Shown: positions 40,878 to 51,810 of the stretch, piece by piece
Layout: each line of letters starts with the position of its first letter
Position numbering within the stretch: the first letter of the stretch is position 1
Origin: Boothiomyces macroporosus
Taxonomy: Eukaryota; Chytridiomycota; Chytridiomycetes; Rhizophydiales; Terramycetaceae
Direction of reading: 5' to 3'
Length of the DNA stretch: 64,000 nt
NCBI GenBank assembly: GCA_027604185.1
Contig: JADGKB010000011.1
Location: 62,001 to 126,000 of the forward strand
Translations under genes and position numbers: made by a program
Notes under the pieces: generated by a model
What the model was told of the DNA's origin: nothing
Seen by the model: only the letters and a program-made list of their open reading frames with translations
The model's database searches: none

Positions 40878-43800
40878 TTACAATCTCGCTTTTATTCCGC
40901 CTGTCACTCCATTTGATTTCTTTAGTTTTGGTTTAATTGACATTGCTTCTTTATACAGTGCAAGATACCATATAACTACATCGTACCTCCTAGTATAATC
41001 CACCCGAGAATGATCAGAAATTGAATCAAATAGGTAGTTCCACACAACAGAATTCGCAGGATCAATGGAAATACCAAAACCGTCAAATTCATCTTTTGAG
41101 TTGGGACCATACAGCATCAATTTGCGGACTAGCGATAATAGTTCTGGGAGTTTGGCGAGAGAAACTGTAGAGATCTGTTCAAATAGTATTCTTAGTAGCC
41201 GAATTTGATTTGAACTGCTTACCACTTCCTTGTTGAAATTTAGCAAATCTGCAGCGTTGTTGTTTGAACTATTGGTCTCTTTTTTCTGTTCGATAATTTT
41301 AGAAGGATCAGCAATGAAATCAACAAGCAATAGAATAGCTTTCCATGATAAATCAGTAGCTTCTTTTGCCCAAAGTTCATGAGCCAAATCATCTACATGT
41401 GCTTTAAATTCATAATCGGGCTCTTCTATGATGTTGAATTTGAAGGATTCATCTTCAAATACCAACAGGGATCTCTTTTTTTGAATGGGGTGATCATATA
41501 TTCCAGAGAAGTCGCATAACCCACGAATAACTCTTCTAAAAGAATCCTTTACTAGATCATAATCCAATGAGGAAAGATTCAAAAGTTAGTTCAAAATTAC
41601 TGTTAGTAACTGTTCAACATACGGAATTGTAACTTCACGCACTATTTTCTGGTGCAGCGTGCTTGTAGCAAACAAGTCTAGAAATACTGAGTGTGCAGAT
41701 TCTGTCAAATCCAGCACAGCAAGTTCATTTTCACTTGGAGTTGCTGTATTTCTTGGACTATTCAATGGTATCAATCTTGGTCTGGCAAAATCTAGAACTT
41801 TCCCAATATAATCATCCCCAACAAAGTCAATAAACTTCCCACTTGTCTGTAAATAAAACGACTGTCGAGCTAAAAGAGTTGGGTTTGTGGCTAAATTAAT
41901 TGTAAATCACTTGAATCGCTGGAATAAATATTTTCAAAAAGTAGCTCTAAAGTCTGTCTGTTCTGAGCTTTAAACTCTGGCAATGTAGATATTTTCAATA
42001 TAGTGGCAATAAGTACGGCATAGATTGAGTCAAATTGAGGAAGACCGCCCGATCCAAACCTGGAAATGATAAAGTTGAGAGATTGCAGTGTTATAAGGAT
42101 TGAATTCACAATCGGCAGAATTACAGATGGTGCGACATCTTCCTTTTTAAGGAATCGTCGCTTAACAATATTTGAAAAAGGATCAATGATGACTAAATAA
42201 CTAAAGAGAACAATTTGGAAATACTTCCAAATCTTCTTGATTAAAGCTTCATTTTCTAAAATTTAACCGAAATCTACCTTTGTTTGGCTCTACTGCTGAG
42301 AATGAACATTCCTGCCAAGATATGGACAAGTCACGGTTGAACATTCTCAATTTTTCAAAAATACCTTGCACTTGTCTGTATTTCCCTCTCTCCAACAATT
42401 CAGCAATTGCCAAAGATATCGCTTTGGATGCTCTACCAAGAGTTGAAAAGAATATTGAATCTGGCTTGGTTTTGTTGTCAAAGAAATTAAACATGTTCTG
42501 GACACCCGAATTTTCCAATTCTTTGAAAACATTTTGATTGAGCTTTAAAAAGTTTTCTGATTGTGTAATCGAATCAATACAATTGTTAGCGAATGCCTAG
42601 ATTAGCGTAATAATACTTCAACATCAATCTTTGTTTGCATATCTGCAAACTCCAAGTTACTCTTAGCCATTACTTCTCCAAACAGTAGTACTGAAAAGTC
42701 TTTCTGTTCGAGTTTGGTCAAAGTTTGAATAAGGTCTATTTCCGCTGTGTGCAATCGTCTGCGAGAAGTTTTCAAATGCTTTTCTTTTCTATTCTGCAAA
42801 GCTCTAATTAGCCCAACTAGGGCGAAAGCGTTCCTTTCACCGTCACCCTTTGTTCCTTCCAACATATCTAAAACAAACTGCGGAGACTCATGCTCATCCA
42901 GAAAAGATCCTGTAACAATGTTTGAGACACACTGTCCAAAAGTGGTTTCCTTCCGTAAAGAATCATGGGTTTGCGATTTGGTTTCGGCAACAAAGTAGTA
43001 TATCTGTAAAATCCTGAGCAATTGGCTAATATCCAACTTTTGGCTGGAATTAACCAGGGATTGCGACAATCTAATAAACTTCTCTCCATTACTTTTTATC
43101 AATGCTTTAGATATCATCATCGATACTTGATTACTTAAATATCTAACGGTAAACATATGCTTACACAGTCGGCCAAGTCTTTGATAGTGTTTCTGGTAGC
43201 CATTCCAAGTCATTAATTTTCACTGAATTAGTAAGAACTTACATGAATACGATATTAGTGCTGTCAACACATCTTGTAAAATAGTTTCAGTATTTTCTTC
43301 ATAAAGCAACGTTCGAAGTGATTCAAGTGCTTGCAATGGAGGATTAGAGTCTAATAATGAATGTGACTTTATCAGTGCAGTTAGTTTGCCCAATTTTTCA
43401 AGATCTCGCGGCGTCGCAGACATAGTTTTCTCTAAATATTTTGTAATAACTTTCATAAAGGTCTCTGTATACCATGAAATTGGTAACGCGTTAGCGTATA
43501 AAGAAAAAAATCCAATATTCAAATGAACCTGGATTAAAATTAGTTACAATATCTGGTGATGAGCCCTGAAACTCCAAAATCGCGTAATAGCTGGCGGACA
43601 GTAAAGTAGCAAGCTCTGGCTTCTTTATACTAGAAGCACTGTTATAGAACCCTTTTCCTTTTAAATTCAAATGCCGAATCTTTTCCAACTCCAGTGCAAT
43701 TCCAAGAGTCCATTCTTTTGTAGAAGATAAACTAGGTCGTATTTGAAGATTGCAAGAATTGAATGCTGAACTCCAAATATTCTTGATGGAAGAATTCTCT

Positions 43801-44116
43801 ACATTGTAATTGTTTACCAATGAGGTTATCATGGGAGTAGGCTGATTGTGAAATGCAATGTACAGCACAATCAACAAAAATGATTCAATTTGAAGTCGCT
43901 GTTCGAATTGCAGTCCAGTCAATTCCCCCGATTCCAAATATTCTTGTATGTCGCTCCATGATTTTGTTTTAAGAGCAATTCCTGGATCATTTACAAATGT
44001 AAACCCAGGAGCATTCCCTTGATTATTGATAATGTACCCCAGCTGCTGCCAAGTGCTGTTTGAGATGAAATGGCAGTGAAATCCCCACTCTTTATGATTT
44101 CAACTAAATTTTGCAT
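40878..44116 (-). CDS. Peroxin PEX8-like protein with PTS1-like C-terminus
   Basis: Exons: 44116-44038, 44017-43548, 43528-43243, 43222-43165, 43142-42617, 42596-42278, 42255-41911, 41890-41601, 41579-40878 (1024 aa). Eight introns of 19-22 nt were needed; lengths sum to a multiple of three. The helical protein carries fungal Pex8 landmarks: IWKYFQIVLFSYLVIIDPF, LQSLNFIISRFGSGGLPQFD, RQSFYLQTSGKFIDF, LTESAHSVFLDLFA and a C-terminal SRVDYTRRYDVVIWYLALY, ending GGIKARL. ARL is a permissible PTS1, and Pex8 is known to carry one. Pex8 sits on the matrix face of peroxisomes and links docking and RING import complexes. It is longer than yeast Pex8 (589). A Nup188/Nup205-type helical protein was considered but lacks the landmarks. 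Intron 8 ends in TTTG (see findings). Confidence 0.72.
41580..41600 (-). other. Putative GT-TG intron (intron 8 of PEX8, 21 nt)
   Basis: The minus-strand string begins GTAATTTTG, has AACTAAC as branch-like motif and ends CTTTTG. It is 3n long but contains an in-frame TAA, so it must be removed for the conserved C-terminal half to be translated. The next AG downstream gives 49 nt and an immediate stop. Confidence 0.62.
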
Positions 44117-44448
44117 TTGAACAAAGATGAGGAAAATTTAAAAGTTTAATGTTAGCTTTAATGTTGGCTGTAATTGAGTTATTTCATTTGATCATCACTG
44201 CGGTATACTAGGCGTCACAAATTTAATTTGGGGATTCAAGTGAACAATGAATGATCATACAGTTGACCCCACTAATTATACCTCAAAGACATGTGGTGGT
44301 GGACAGTTCCTACGCACACTGGCTTATCAATACCCCTGAATGTCGATACACAAATCACTGCCACCCCGATTGTGGTTACTTTTTTTGGTCACGCTCAATT
44401 GGTGTAGCTAAATAAAGAAACTAAAGAAGAGTATAAAAAGACCTTGCA
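44117..44448. other. Divergent promoter region between PEX8 and the UNC93-like gene
   Basis: 332 bases without a supported gene. A TATAAAA at 44432-44438 lies 11-17 bases before the UNC93-like start. Confidence 0.5.
44432..44438 (+). promoter_or_regulatory. TATA-like box immediately before the UNC93-like start
   Basis: TATAAAA lies 11-17 bases upstream of the ATG at 44449. If it is a working TATA box, transcription would start at or after this ATG, so it may instead be part of the leader. Confidence 0.3.
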
Positions 44449-45852
44449 ATGGCCCGTAAATATATGCAGTTGCCCAGCGAAGAATCAGTGGCTCACAAGG
44501 TTGAAGACACTACCTTGGAAGAAGTAGATCATGAAAAACAAGCTGAAATCCCTGAATCAAACGCCTACAATCAAATCATACTTATTGGCTTTATTTGCTT
44601 TGCCTGTCCAGGTATGTTCAACGTCCTCAATGGGATGGGTGGTGGAGGTAAGTTGTATTTGACATGTAGGCCAAGTCGATCAAACTGTTGCATCCAACGC
44701 CAATGCTGCCTTATACACTTGCTTTGCTCTGTTCTCATTCTACTTTTCTAGTGCCTTGAACAACTTTTTGGGACCACGTCTTTGTTTATTGATTGGTGGC
44801 TCAACCTATGCGCTTTATGCTGCATCCCTCCTAAACTATAATATCAACAGTTCCGACACGTTGGTGGTGTTGGCTGGTGGCTTGCTCGGATTAGGAGCTG
44901 CAATGTTGTGGACTTCTCAAGGTTCCATTCTGCTGTCTTATCCAACAGAAGAAGTAAAAGGTGAATACATTGCCACATTCTGGATTATCTTTAACCTCGG
45001 TGGTGTATTGGGTGGGCTGATTCCATTTATCGCAAACTACAACTCTGATTCAGGCAGCGTGAACAACGCAACGTATATTGCGTTTATCGTATTGATGTTG
45101 GCTGGCAGTATTGTTGCTTTGTTTTTGAAACCTACCAGTGCAATAATTAAATCCGATGGGACTAAAGTGCAATTTCCTAAACATAACAGTGTGAAAGCTG
45201 AAATTCACAACTTTTGGAAAGCTATTCTTGACAAGAGGATTATTGTTCTCATCCCTGCTTTCTTTACATCAAATTTCTTTTATGGGTATCAATTTAACGC
45301 CGTCAACGGAATGTTATTTAATCTTAGAACTAGAGGTAATATATTTTTAACTTAGGTTTGAACAACTGTTTGTACTGGGGTGCTCAAATGTTGGGAGCTT
45401 ACTTGTTTGGCACGTTCGTTCTTGATAAGCATTCTTGGTCATTTAGAAAAAGAGGAACTGTCGGCCTTGTTGTAGTTGCTTTCGTGTCCACCCTCTCATG
45501 GGCACTTGGGTTGATTTTGCAATCATCCTTTAGCAGAAATGATTCAAATCATGAAATTGATTACTTGAGCGGAAAAGCTGCATTCCCCATCATTGTTTAT
45601 CTTTTGTACGGACTATTGGACGCGATTTATCAGAATTACATTTACTGGCTGCTGGGGACCATGTCTAATGATTCAGGTGACTTGGCTCGATTTGTTGGTG
45701 TTTACAAAGGATTCCAAAGTGCTGGAGGTGCTATCTCTTGGAGAATGGATGCTGTTGGAACTAGTTATTTGGTGCAGTTGATTATTAACTGGTCGCTGAT
45801 GACCTTTTCACTGCCATTTATCTATTATCTTGTCCGAAACATTTCCAAGTAA
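44449..45852 (+). CDS. UNC93-like major facilitator (DUF895-type) membrane protein
   Basis: Exons: 44449-44647, 44670-45335, 45356-45852 (453 aa); introns are 22 and 20 nt. After a hydrophilic N-terminus come about 11 membrane helices. Typical fungal UNC93-like elements are FACPGMFNVLNGMGGGGQVD followed by ANAALYTCFALFSF, GGLLGLGAAMLWTSQGSILLSYP, FWIIFNLGGVLGGLIPFIAN and the C-terminal GVYKGFQSAGGAISWRMDAV. In animals UNC93 proteins act as chaperones or channel regulators; in fungi the group is treated as putative transporters and the cargo is unknown. The first splice join falls exactly in the Gly-rich turn. No obvious functional link to neighbours. Confidence 0.9.
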
Positions 45853-46065
45853 TCGCCAATTATTCAATATAGAATTTTCCGTTTCTTTTGATTTCTTGAC
45901 TATTGAGTTTGGGCAAGCATGTCGGTGCTCTTGAAGAGAGTTCCGTTGCCAACGCTTATTCGAACAGTTTGAACTGGCAACTTGGAGTAAACTGTACTAA
46001 TCATGTTTATTAGGTTGGTATCTACTTATACTAAGGCTAACAAACCATGTCACTAAACTTACAAA

Positions 46066-46873
46066 CTATTTTTCTTCTTCCGATACTTTTATCTTTTTTT
46101 GGGATACCTCTTCACTGCAAGATCTTTTTCTCTTTAGGCTGGACGGTATATTTTCTGGTTCGTCTTCATCATCTGTGTCAATTTCGTTTTTTAGCTTTTC
46201 GTTTCTATCTTTCATGCGATTCAAAATTCCTTCATTATATTCTTCGTCATTGGTGGATATCTAAGTTAACATCAATTACTTCATAGCGGCAGGTTGGACA
46301 CGAAGAGTTATTGTTCAACCATTTATAGATACAAGTTCGATGATATACGTGGTGGCATGGCATTCGCACAATTTCTTCATAGTTAATTTCAGTCTTTTCG
46401 CCCTCGGTGGATTCCGGTTCGTTATCCTGCTTTTGCTCGGATGAGCTGGTTGTTTCTGGATATGGGCCTTGCGGAAATTCTTCTTGGCATACTACACACA
46501 GTTTGTGCTTCTTTCTCCTTTTCTCTGACAAGTGAGGGAATTTTTGCAATGCTTCAAGCGCTTCCTGAGAGGCAGGATATGTCCTATTTCCTGAGGCGTC
46601 AAGTCTTCGCAATAGGAATTGCTGGGTTACTAAAATATTTACCTGGATGATATAGTGAGTGAGCCCTCCAATATAACTGTGTTCTATAAAATCTGGGATA
46701 GGTGGTCGTCTGTGTCGAAGAGGTCTTAAATTCATTCTTCTGGGAAACCCGCTCGGCATGGCTTCTTCAGTTGGGAAAAATATTTGAAATGTAATGATGA
46801 ATTCCTGCAGTTGTGGTCCTTCATCTTCCTGATTTGATTGGGGGTTGGGTTCCGTATTCCCTTCTTGCGACAT
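46066..46873 (-). CDS. RING-H2 finger E3 ubiquitin ligase
   Basis: Exons: 46873-46643, 46621-46280, 46260-46066 (255 aa). The RING-H2 reads LCVVCQEEF, then an acidic Ser/Glu insert (TSSSEQKQDNEPESTEGEK), then MPCHHVYHRTCIYKWLNNNS and CPTCRYEV; the insert between the first and second zinc pairs is long. Intron 1 (46622-46642) is 21 nt, stop-free and frame-neutral, so the gene reads through it as VNILVTQ; its GTAA start, GTAAC branch-like motif and CCAG end match the other introns. Intron 2 (19 nt) is required for the basic tail (SLKRKRSCSEEV), a possible nuclear signal. The substrate is unknown. Confidence 0.85.
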
Positions 46874-46965
46874 TTTTCAAGATTTGATTTGGGAAAATGT
46901 TCGCTGAGATTCTCACACAAGAGGCATGACTAAAGTGATGACAAGATTCAGCCACACAGAACTTT

Positions 46966-48780
46966 ATGAAAAAAGTCAAATACACCCCAGCAGGAGAGGA
47001 TTTATTGGAATGGGCAAGAGAAAACGGAGCTACGGTAACAAACTTGCAGATATATAATGAAGACTCATTGAAGGAAGTAGATAGGGGTGTAAAGGCAAGA
47101 AATACAATTGCTTCTGGCGAGGAAATATGTTTTATTCCCAATGCGATTTTATTATCTGAATCAGTTGCGTTAAACTCGGAAATCGGAAAGTTGGTAGCAA
47201 ATCACTTGAAAGAGTCTCATGCCGAACTTATTTCTCCAGAGCATTATCCCCACGGAAAAGAAATTATTTGCATGGCAGTGTTCATGGTGTATGAAAAGTA
47301 CGAAGCAACAGACTCGCACTGGGCTTCTTACTTGAATTCGTTACCCAAGGACTACAATTTGCCAGTGTGTTGGGCACCAGATGCAATTGCTGGTCTTTTA
47401 GGAGGGACAAACTTGGAATATATTACTTTTGATAGACTAAGATGGTTCCAGCAAATCGTACCGGCGGTTGAGGAATGTGCAGGGCATCTTTTCAATGGTA
47501 CTTGGAATCTAGAAAACTTTCTGTGGGCCTATGCCTCTATTACATCCAGAGCATTTCCAAAAGCGAAAAAAGATGAAAAGTATGGAGTAGATTCTTCTAC
47601 AATCGAGTCAGATTGGATTTCAATCTCCGAGCTGTGTTTATATCCAGTGTTGGATATGGTAACCAGAAATTAACCCAGCTCAATCACAAAAGAGGATTTA
47701 AAATTGAATGGAGGATGAAAGATAACGGTGTGGCATTTATAGCAAGAGAAGAGATTCCAAAAGGCTCAGATGTATTCAACAATTACGGCCCCAAAGGTAA
47801 CGAGGTAACTAGAATTTCATTATAGAACCTCCTTGGAAACTATGGGTTTGTTCTAGACCCAAATCCAGAAAATTACTTTAAAATATCCTTGAATAACAGT
47901 CTGCAGGACCCATTTATTCTTAAAAGACGGGATTTGTTCCAAAAAAACTCCATTTCAAGATTCCACATGCTGTATGAAGATGATGTTGGATTGAAAAGAG
48001 ACTTGTTGATTGCGGCAAGTATTTTTGTGGCAAACGAATACGAATTGGATTGCTTTGAAGAATATGAAGGTGAATTGGACAAGCTGGAACTTTGGAGAAA
48101 TCGATCGATTGCCCTAACAACTTTATATCAGTTATTAGATCAAAAGCTTCGTAACCATCTATCTGGAGAAATTCAAATGAACAGCTACGTATTGCGAGGG
48201 GATCAAACTCCTTTGCATTTGGCAAAAGTATACAGGAGCGGCCAAATTACAATTATTCAAAATGCAATGAATTTGATTTTAAAGGAGTATCCGAAATTGT
48301 TGGAATCCAAAGAGCTTTGCAAGTCGAAAACATTCTTCCACATTGCTCATCACGGAATAGATAAAAAGTTTCAGAAAAAGTTAGGCAAGCTAAAGAGCAA
48401 TGAGTATTTGGATGAGGATGTAATGTTGATACTGTGTCTCATTCATTCGCTGTATTCTTCAAAATCTCCTTGGAAGCCAATCTTGACTCAATACTATGAA
48501 TCCTTTTCCACTGAAAGGTGCGAGGAGCTGTTACTGTAATATTTGCTAATTTAGTGACGACTTGGAGCTAGTAAATGGGTTGTACGTTGAAGTTGACTTT
48601 ATATTTCAAGACTCTCCAAAACTCTTTCCGGAAGAGCTATTCAACATCAATACTTTTACATGGGCTTATACAATGATGACTATATTCGGGACACAGATTT
48701 CTAGTACGTGGTTGAGTATGTGTGGCATTGAATCAACTGCTCAAGTAGATGTAGACGGAATATTTTTCAATAAGTTATAA
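46966..48780 (+). CDS. SET-domain lysine methyltransferase, LSMT/SETD3-type
   Basis: Exons: 46966-47658, 47679-47804, 47826-48535, 48555-48780 (584 aa); introns are 20, 21 and 19 nt. The split SET domain starts with LLEWARENGATVTNLQIY and DRGVKARNTIASGEEI, continues through LWAYASITSRAF and, after splicing, LYPVLDMLNHKRGF, and closes with FNNYGPKGNENLLGNYGFVL, in which NH and the Y of NYG are S-adenosylmethionine and catalytic residues. The C-terminal part is the RuBisCO-LSMT substrate-binding helical domain. Such enzymes methylate ribosomal proteins, elongation factors or actin; the target is unknown. Intron 3 is identical base for base to intron 1 of Misato. Confidence 0.9.
48536..48554 (+). 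other. 19-nt intron 3 of the SET gene, identical to Misato intron 1
   Basis: GTAATATTTGCTAATTTAG. Removing it turns the end ELLL-stop into LLDDLELVNGLYVEVDF and extends the protein by 75 residues with a good domain-like composition. Confidence 0.82.
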
Positions 48781-48841
48781 TATAAATGGATTGCATACAT
48801 CTATTCTAACGAATTTATTAACAAGCATAAAATATGCACAA

Positions 48842-49575
48842 TTAATCTCCGCATCTCTTTGCCTTGACATGTCGGTGGAGAGCATCACTTCTAGTAAACG
48901 TAGTACCGCATTTTTCACATTTGTATGGCTTGACTGTTTGCGTATGAGTTGCTTGATGTCTCTTCAAATCTTGCCTTCTAGTAAAAGCACGCTAAATTAA
49001 CAATATTTTACAAAGCAAGTCTCGCAAGCATGAGGTCTGGATACTGGTTTATGGGTCTTTTCATGTCTGTTTAATTCCTTTTGAGATTTAAACGTCAGGC
49101 CGCAAAAACAGTTTAGCGAATTTGGCCGTTCAAAGGTTGTCACTGCTAATGGCTGCATAGGAGCGCTATAACCTTTAGAGGATGTTTGAAAGTATTCGTT
49201 TGGAATTAAGTTATTATAGTTGTATGGTGTGTAAGTTGTAATTGGAGACTGGCTGTCTGGGATAAATACATACTTGGTTCCGTTGGTATAGTCTCCATCA
49301 TTAAATACAGGGCTTTCCACAGTGGTTGGGCTTTCATGTTTTTCGTAATTGTATTCATACTTTGTTAGTGGAGGAATGTTTTGCAGGTCATCAACGGGTG
49401 AATTAATCATATCATACATGTAGTTTGATGTCTCGTACGGTATTGTAGAATCTATTAACAGTGGCGATAAAGTTGAGGATGGTAATGTTAATTCTTGGTC
49501 CCGCAGTAACTCGTTGGGAGACAGTTCCTTGCTGAGTGGGTTAATCCAATCTTTTGATTGGTCTTTTCTCTCCAT
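48842..49575 (-). CDS. C2H2 zinc-finger transcription factor
   Basis: Exons: 49575-49012 and 48991-48842 (237 aa), with a 20-nt intron. The N-terminal two thirds are Ser/Thr/Asn/Tyr-rich and probably an activation region. The C-terminus has a first atypical finger (NCFCGLTFKSQKELNRHEKTH), a second completed only by splicing (HACETCFRAF...LKRHQATH) and a third (YKCEKCGTTFTRSDALHRH), which ends with a CxD tail. Fingers two and three with the TRR/TRSDALxRH helices resemble fungal regulators of the MSN2 or SEB1 kind, but this is only a class-level match. The first ATG in frame is 49575; the frame upstream starts with GTG. Confidence 0.87.
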
Positions 49576-50541
49576 TATATTTGGAAACTGAGAGAGGCCT
49601 TTTTCGAAAGCTTTGCAGGTTCTTGGTGCTACAATCACTTACTAAACTGGTCTGTCCCGATCCACAATCTCAAATACAAGAATAGTATTGCATTCAACAG
49701 ATAGCAGCAGTTGATAGCACTCGGTAGTAGGCCGTTTACAATGTAAAATTGGAATACCATCGAATTTGATTCACTTCTAGTTTGGAAATTTGACGTTGAA
49801 TTTCGAACCACTCAAAAAGGAAAATCCAAGACCAAATTCGCTCCCAAATTAGAATTCGCAATGAGGAATTATGGTTGGGCAAGCGCTTTTTTATTTTTTG
49901 AGCAAACACCTTGTCAATGATGCTCTAGTGGCAAATCATTGTCATCATCAGATCGCTCTGGTGATGAAAAGTGCACGAGTCAAGAGAAAGGTGGTAGGAA
50001 ATATTGGCTTAGTGTATACCAGGCTGCAGATTCAACCTGATTGGGAGGTCAGTATATTCCTTCACAAGAGCGGAGGATGTAGGACAATCCAAGCATTGAA
50101 CTTTGCCCAGTCCAGCTTGGAATATAGCACTAAACTCTGATATATTACTCGACAGCAAAAAGTCTGCGCTTTGTTCATTAAGGAACCAAGCAACCGGATA
50201 GTATGTCTGACTAGCAACAAGACTGCCCTTGTTTCTACCATATACTATTTCACCCATGTTTATGTTTAATCGCTTGAAACATGTTTTCGGGTCCCAAGTA
50301 TTGAGATTTGGTGGTTGACCAGCTGCCAATCGGCAAACGGTCTTGGGAGTAATAATGGCTGTATATCAGTTTAATTCAAATGCTGGGTATTGGTATAGTC
50401 TGTATGATGAGAGGATAATTCATTTTCATTCACAAATTCTTCATCTCCCCGCGGCTCCGCAAAAGTCCTCTGAGTCAGCCAGCCAGAGACGAACCCTGAA
50501 TATATTTTCCTCATAAATTCTAAAAATTCACAAAACCTCTT
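49576..50541. other. 966-base stretch without a firm gene
   Basis: Two weak candidates lie here. On the minus strand an open frame at 50353-50009 reads secretory-like residues and Cys pairs (GKVQCLDCPTSSALVKEYTD) and includes an internal ATG (MGEIVYGRNKGSL). On the plus strand a 53-codon frame starts at 50355. Neither has a recognised family, a consistent splice partner or a clear start. The stretch also holds the zinc-finger promoter and the PDK promoter. Confidence 0.4.
50009..50353 (-). CDS. Possible small gene fragment, unrecognised
   Basis: An open minus-strand frame of about 114 codons. The first ATG gives MGEIVYGRNKGSLVASQTYY onwards for about 82 residues, with two Cys close together and no membrane segment. 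The frame ends two bases beyond a GT string that could be a donor. An opposite-strand frame of 89 codons covers the same bases, and I cannot tell which, if either, is real. Confidence 0.25.
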   Translation of the reverse strand: MTPKTVCRLAAGQPPNLNTWDPKTCFKRLNINMGEIVYGRNKGSLVASQTYYPVAWFLNEQSADFLLSSNISEFSAIFQAGLGKVQCLDCPTSSALVKEYTDLPIRLNLQPGIH

Positions 50542-51761
50542 ATGCTTTCACGGCTCTCAAAAAATCCACTACAAGTTCAAACAGGAAGAAACCTTCATAT
50601 TGACTTTTACAAAAACAGAATCCTCGAGAAATACGCAGCGAAAAACCCAGTACCAGTCACTCTGAGACAATTGACGGTATTTGGACGAACAGAGTCACTG
50701 AATGAGGAAAAGTTGATTAGATCTGGTAAGTTGAAACTAACAAAGCAAATTATCTACGGGAAGAACTACCCGTTCGTCTAGCCCATCGCATCAGGTAGCT
50801 ATTTCTAATGATAGAATGTTTCAGCAACTGCCATTCGTTGTAGGAACTAATCCTCATATTGAAATGGTTTACAGATTGTACTGGGAAGCCTTTGAGCAGT
50901 TTAGAAACTATCCGCCAGTTCATAACATGGAAGAAAACCTTGAATTTTGTGAATTTGTACAGGACCAATTAAATACGCATGCCATTGTTATTCCCCACTT
51001 GGTTGTTGGTATGTATGAGTCTCAGAGTCATGTTCGGGCTTCCGATTGTAACAAATTCATGAATGAAACACTCCGCTCACGAATCAGCAGAAGAGTATTG
51101 GCGGAACAGCACATTGCCCTATCTTCTGTTCAGAAAGGATCCAAACCAGCATCTGATGGCATGATTGGAATTCTCAATACTTCTTGCAAAGCAACGGAAG
51201 TTGTACATAAATGCTTTCGTCTTGCTGGAGAATTGTTTTCCAAAACTTACGACGCAGAACCTCCCGAATTGATTGTTGATGGACATTTAAATGCTTCATT
51301 TGTATATATACCAGATCACATTGAATACATCATGTACGAACTATTCAAAAACAGTATGAAGCATACTCATCGAACACATTCAGACAAAAATCCGTTGCCG
51401 CCAATCAGAGTTACCATTGGAGTAGGTGATAACCAAGTTATGTTCAGAGTCTCTGATGAAGGTAATTATTTATAACATAGGTGGTGGAATTGACAAGGAG
51501 ACGATGAATAATCTATGGAATTTTGTAAAGCCTAGTTCGGAAGAACTGTATCAGCAAAAACGATTGACTGGAAAGATTGAAGACGCAATTCCAATAGACC
51601 TTCCTCTTGGTATAGGACTCCCGCTCTCGCGAGTATACGCAAATTACTGGGGAGGATCGCTTTCGCTTTATAGTATGTTTGGATATGGAACAGACGCATA
51701 TGTAACAATCTGCACCGGAAACTCGCTGGAGAATCTGTCATTCATTGAAGACGCTGCTTAA
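50542..51761 (+). CDS. Mitochondrial dehydrogenase kinase (PDK/BCKDK family)
   Basis: Exons: 50542-50725, 50746-50794, 50815-51461, 51481-51761 (386 aa); introns are 20, 20 and 19 nt, exon 2 is 49 bases. A presequence (MLSRLSKNPLQVQTGRNLH) leads to the four-helix domain (LRQLTVFGRT, LPVRLAHRIRMFQQLPF) and the GHKL ATPase domain. Its boxes are ELFKNSMKHTHR (N-box), VSDEGGGI (G1, created by splicing) and LGIGLPLSRVYANYWGG (G2), followed by SMFGYGTDAYV. These kinases phosphorylate and switch off the pyruvate or branched-chain ketoacid dehydrogenase E1 in the mitochondrial matrix. Which of the two substrates applies cannot be decided here. Confidence 0.94.
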
Positions 51762-51810
51762 AAATAAAAGTCATTTTTAAAAAGTAAAAGTGGGAGTAAT
51801 TTATTTTAAA

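Noticed and set aside
40878..44116. Nuclear pore protein of the Nup188/Nup205 type
   Set aside because: The protein is helical and long, but the specific Pex8 landmarks and the ARL tail fit better.
47920..48225. 101-codon minus-strand frame inside the SET gene
   Set aside because: It lies entirely within a conserved SET exon on the other strand and has no family match.
50355..50516. 53-codon + strand frame just upstream of PDK
   Set aside because: Starts with an ATG but has no recognised family and probably belongs to the PDK leader or promoter.
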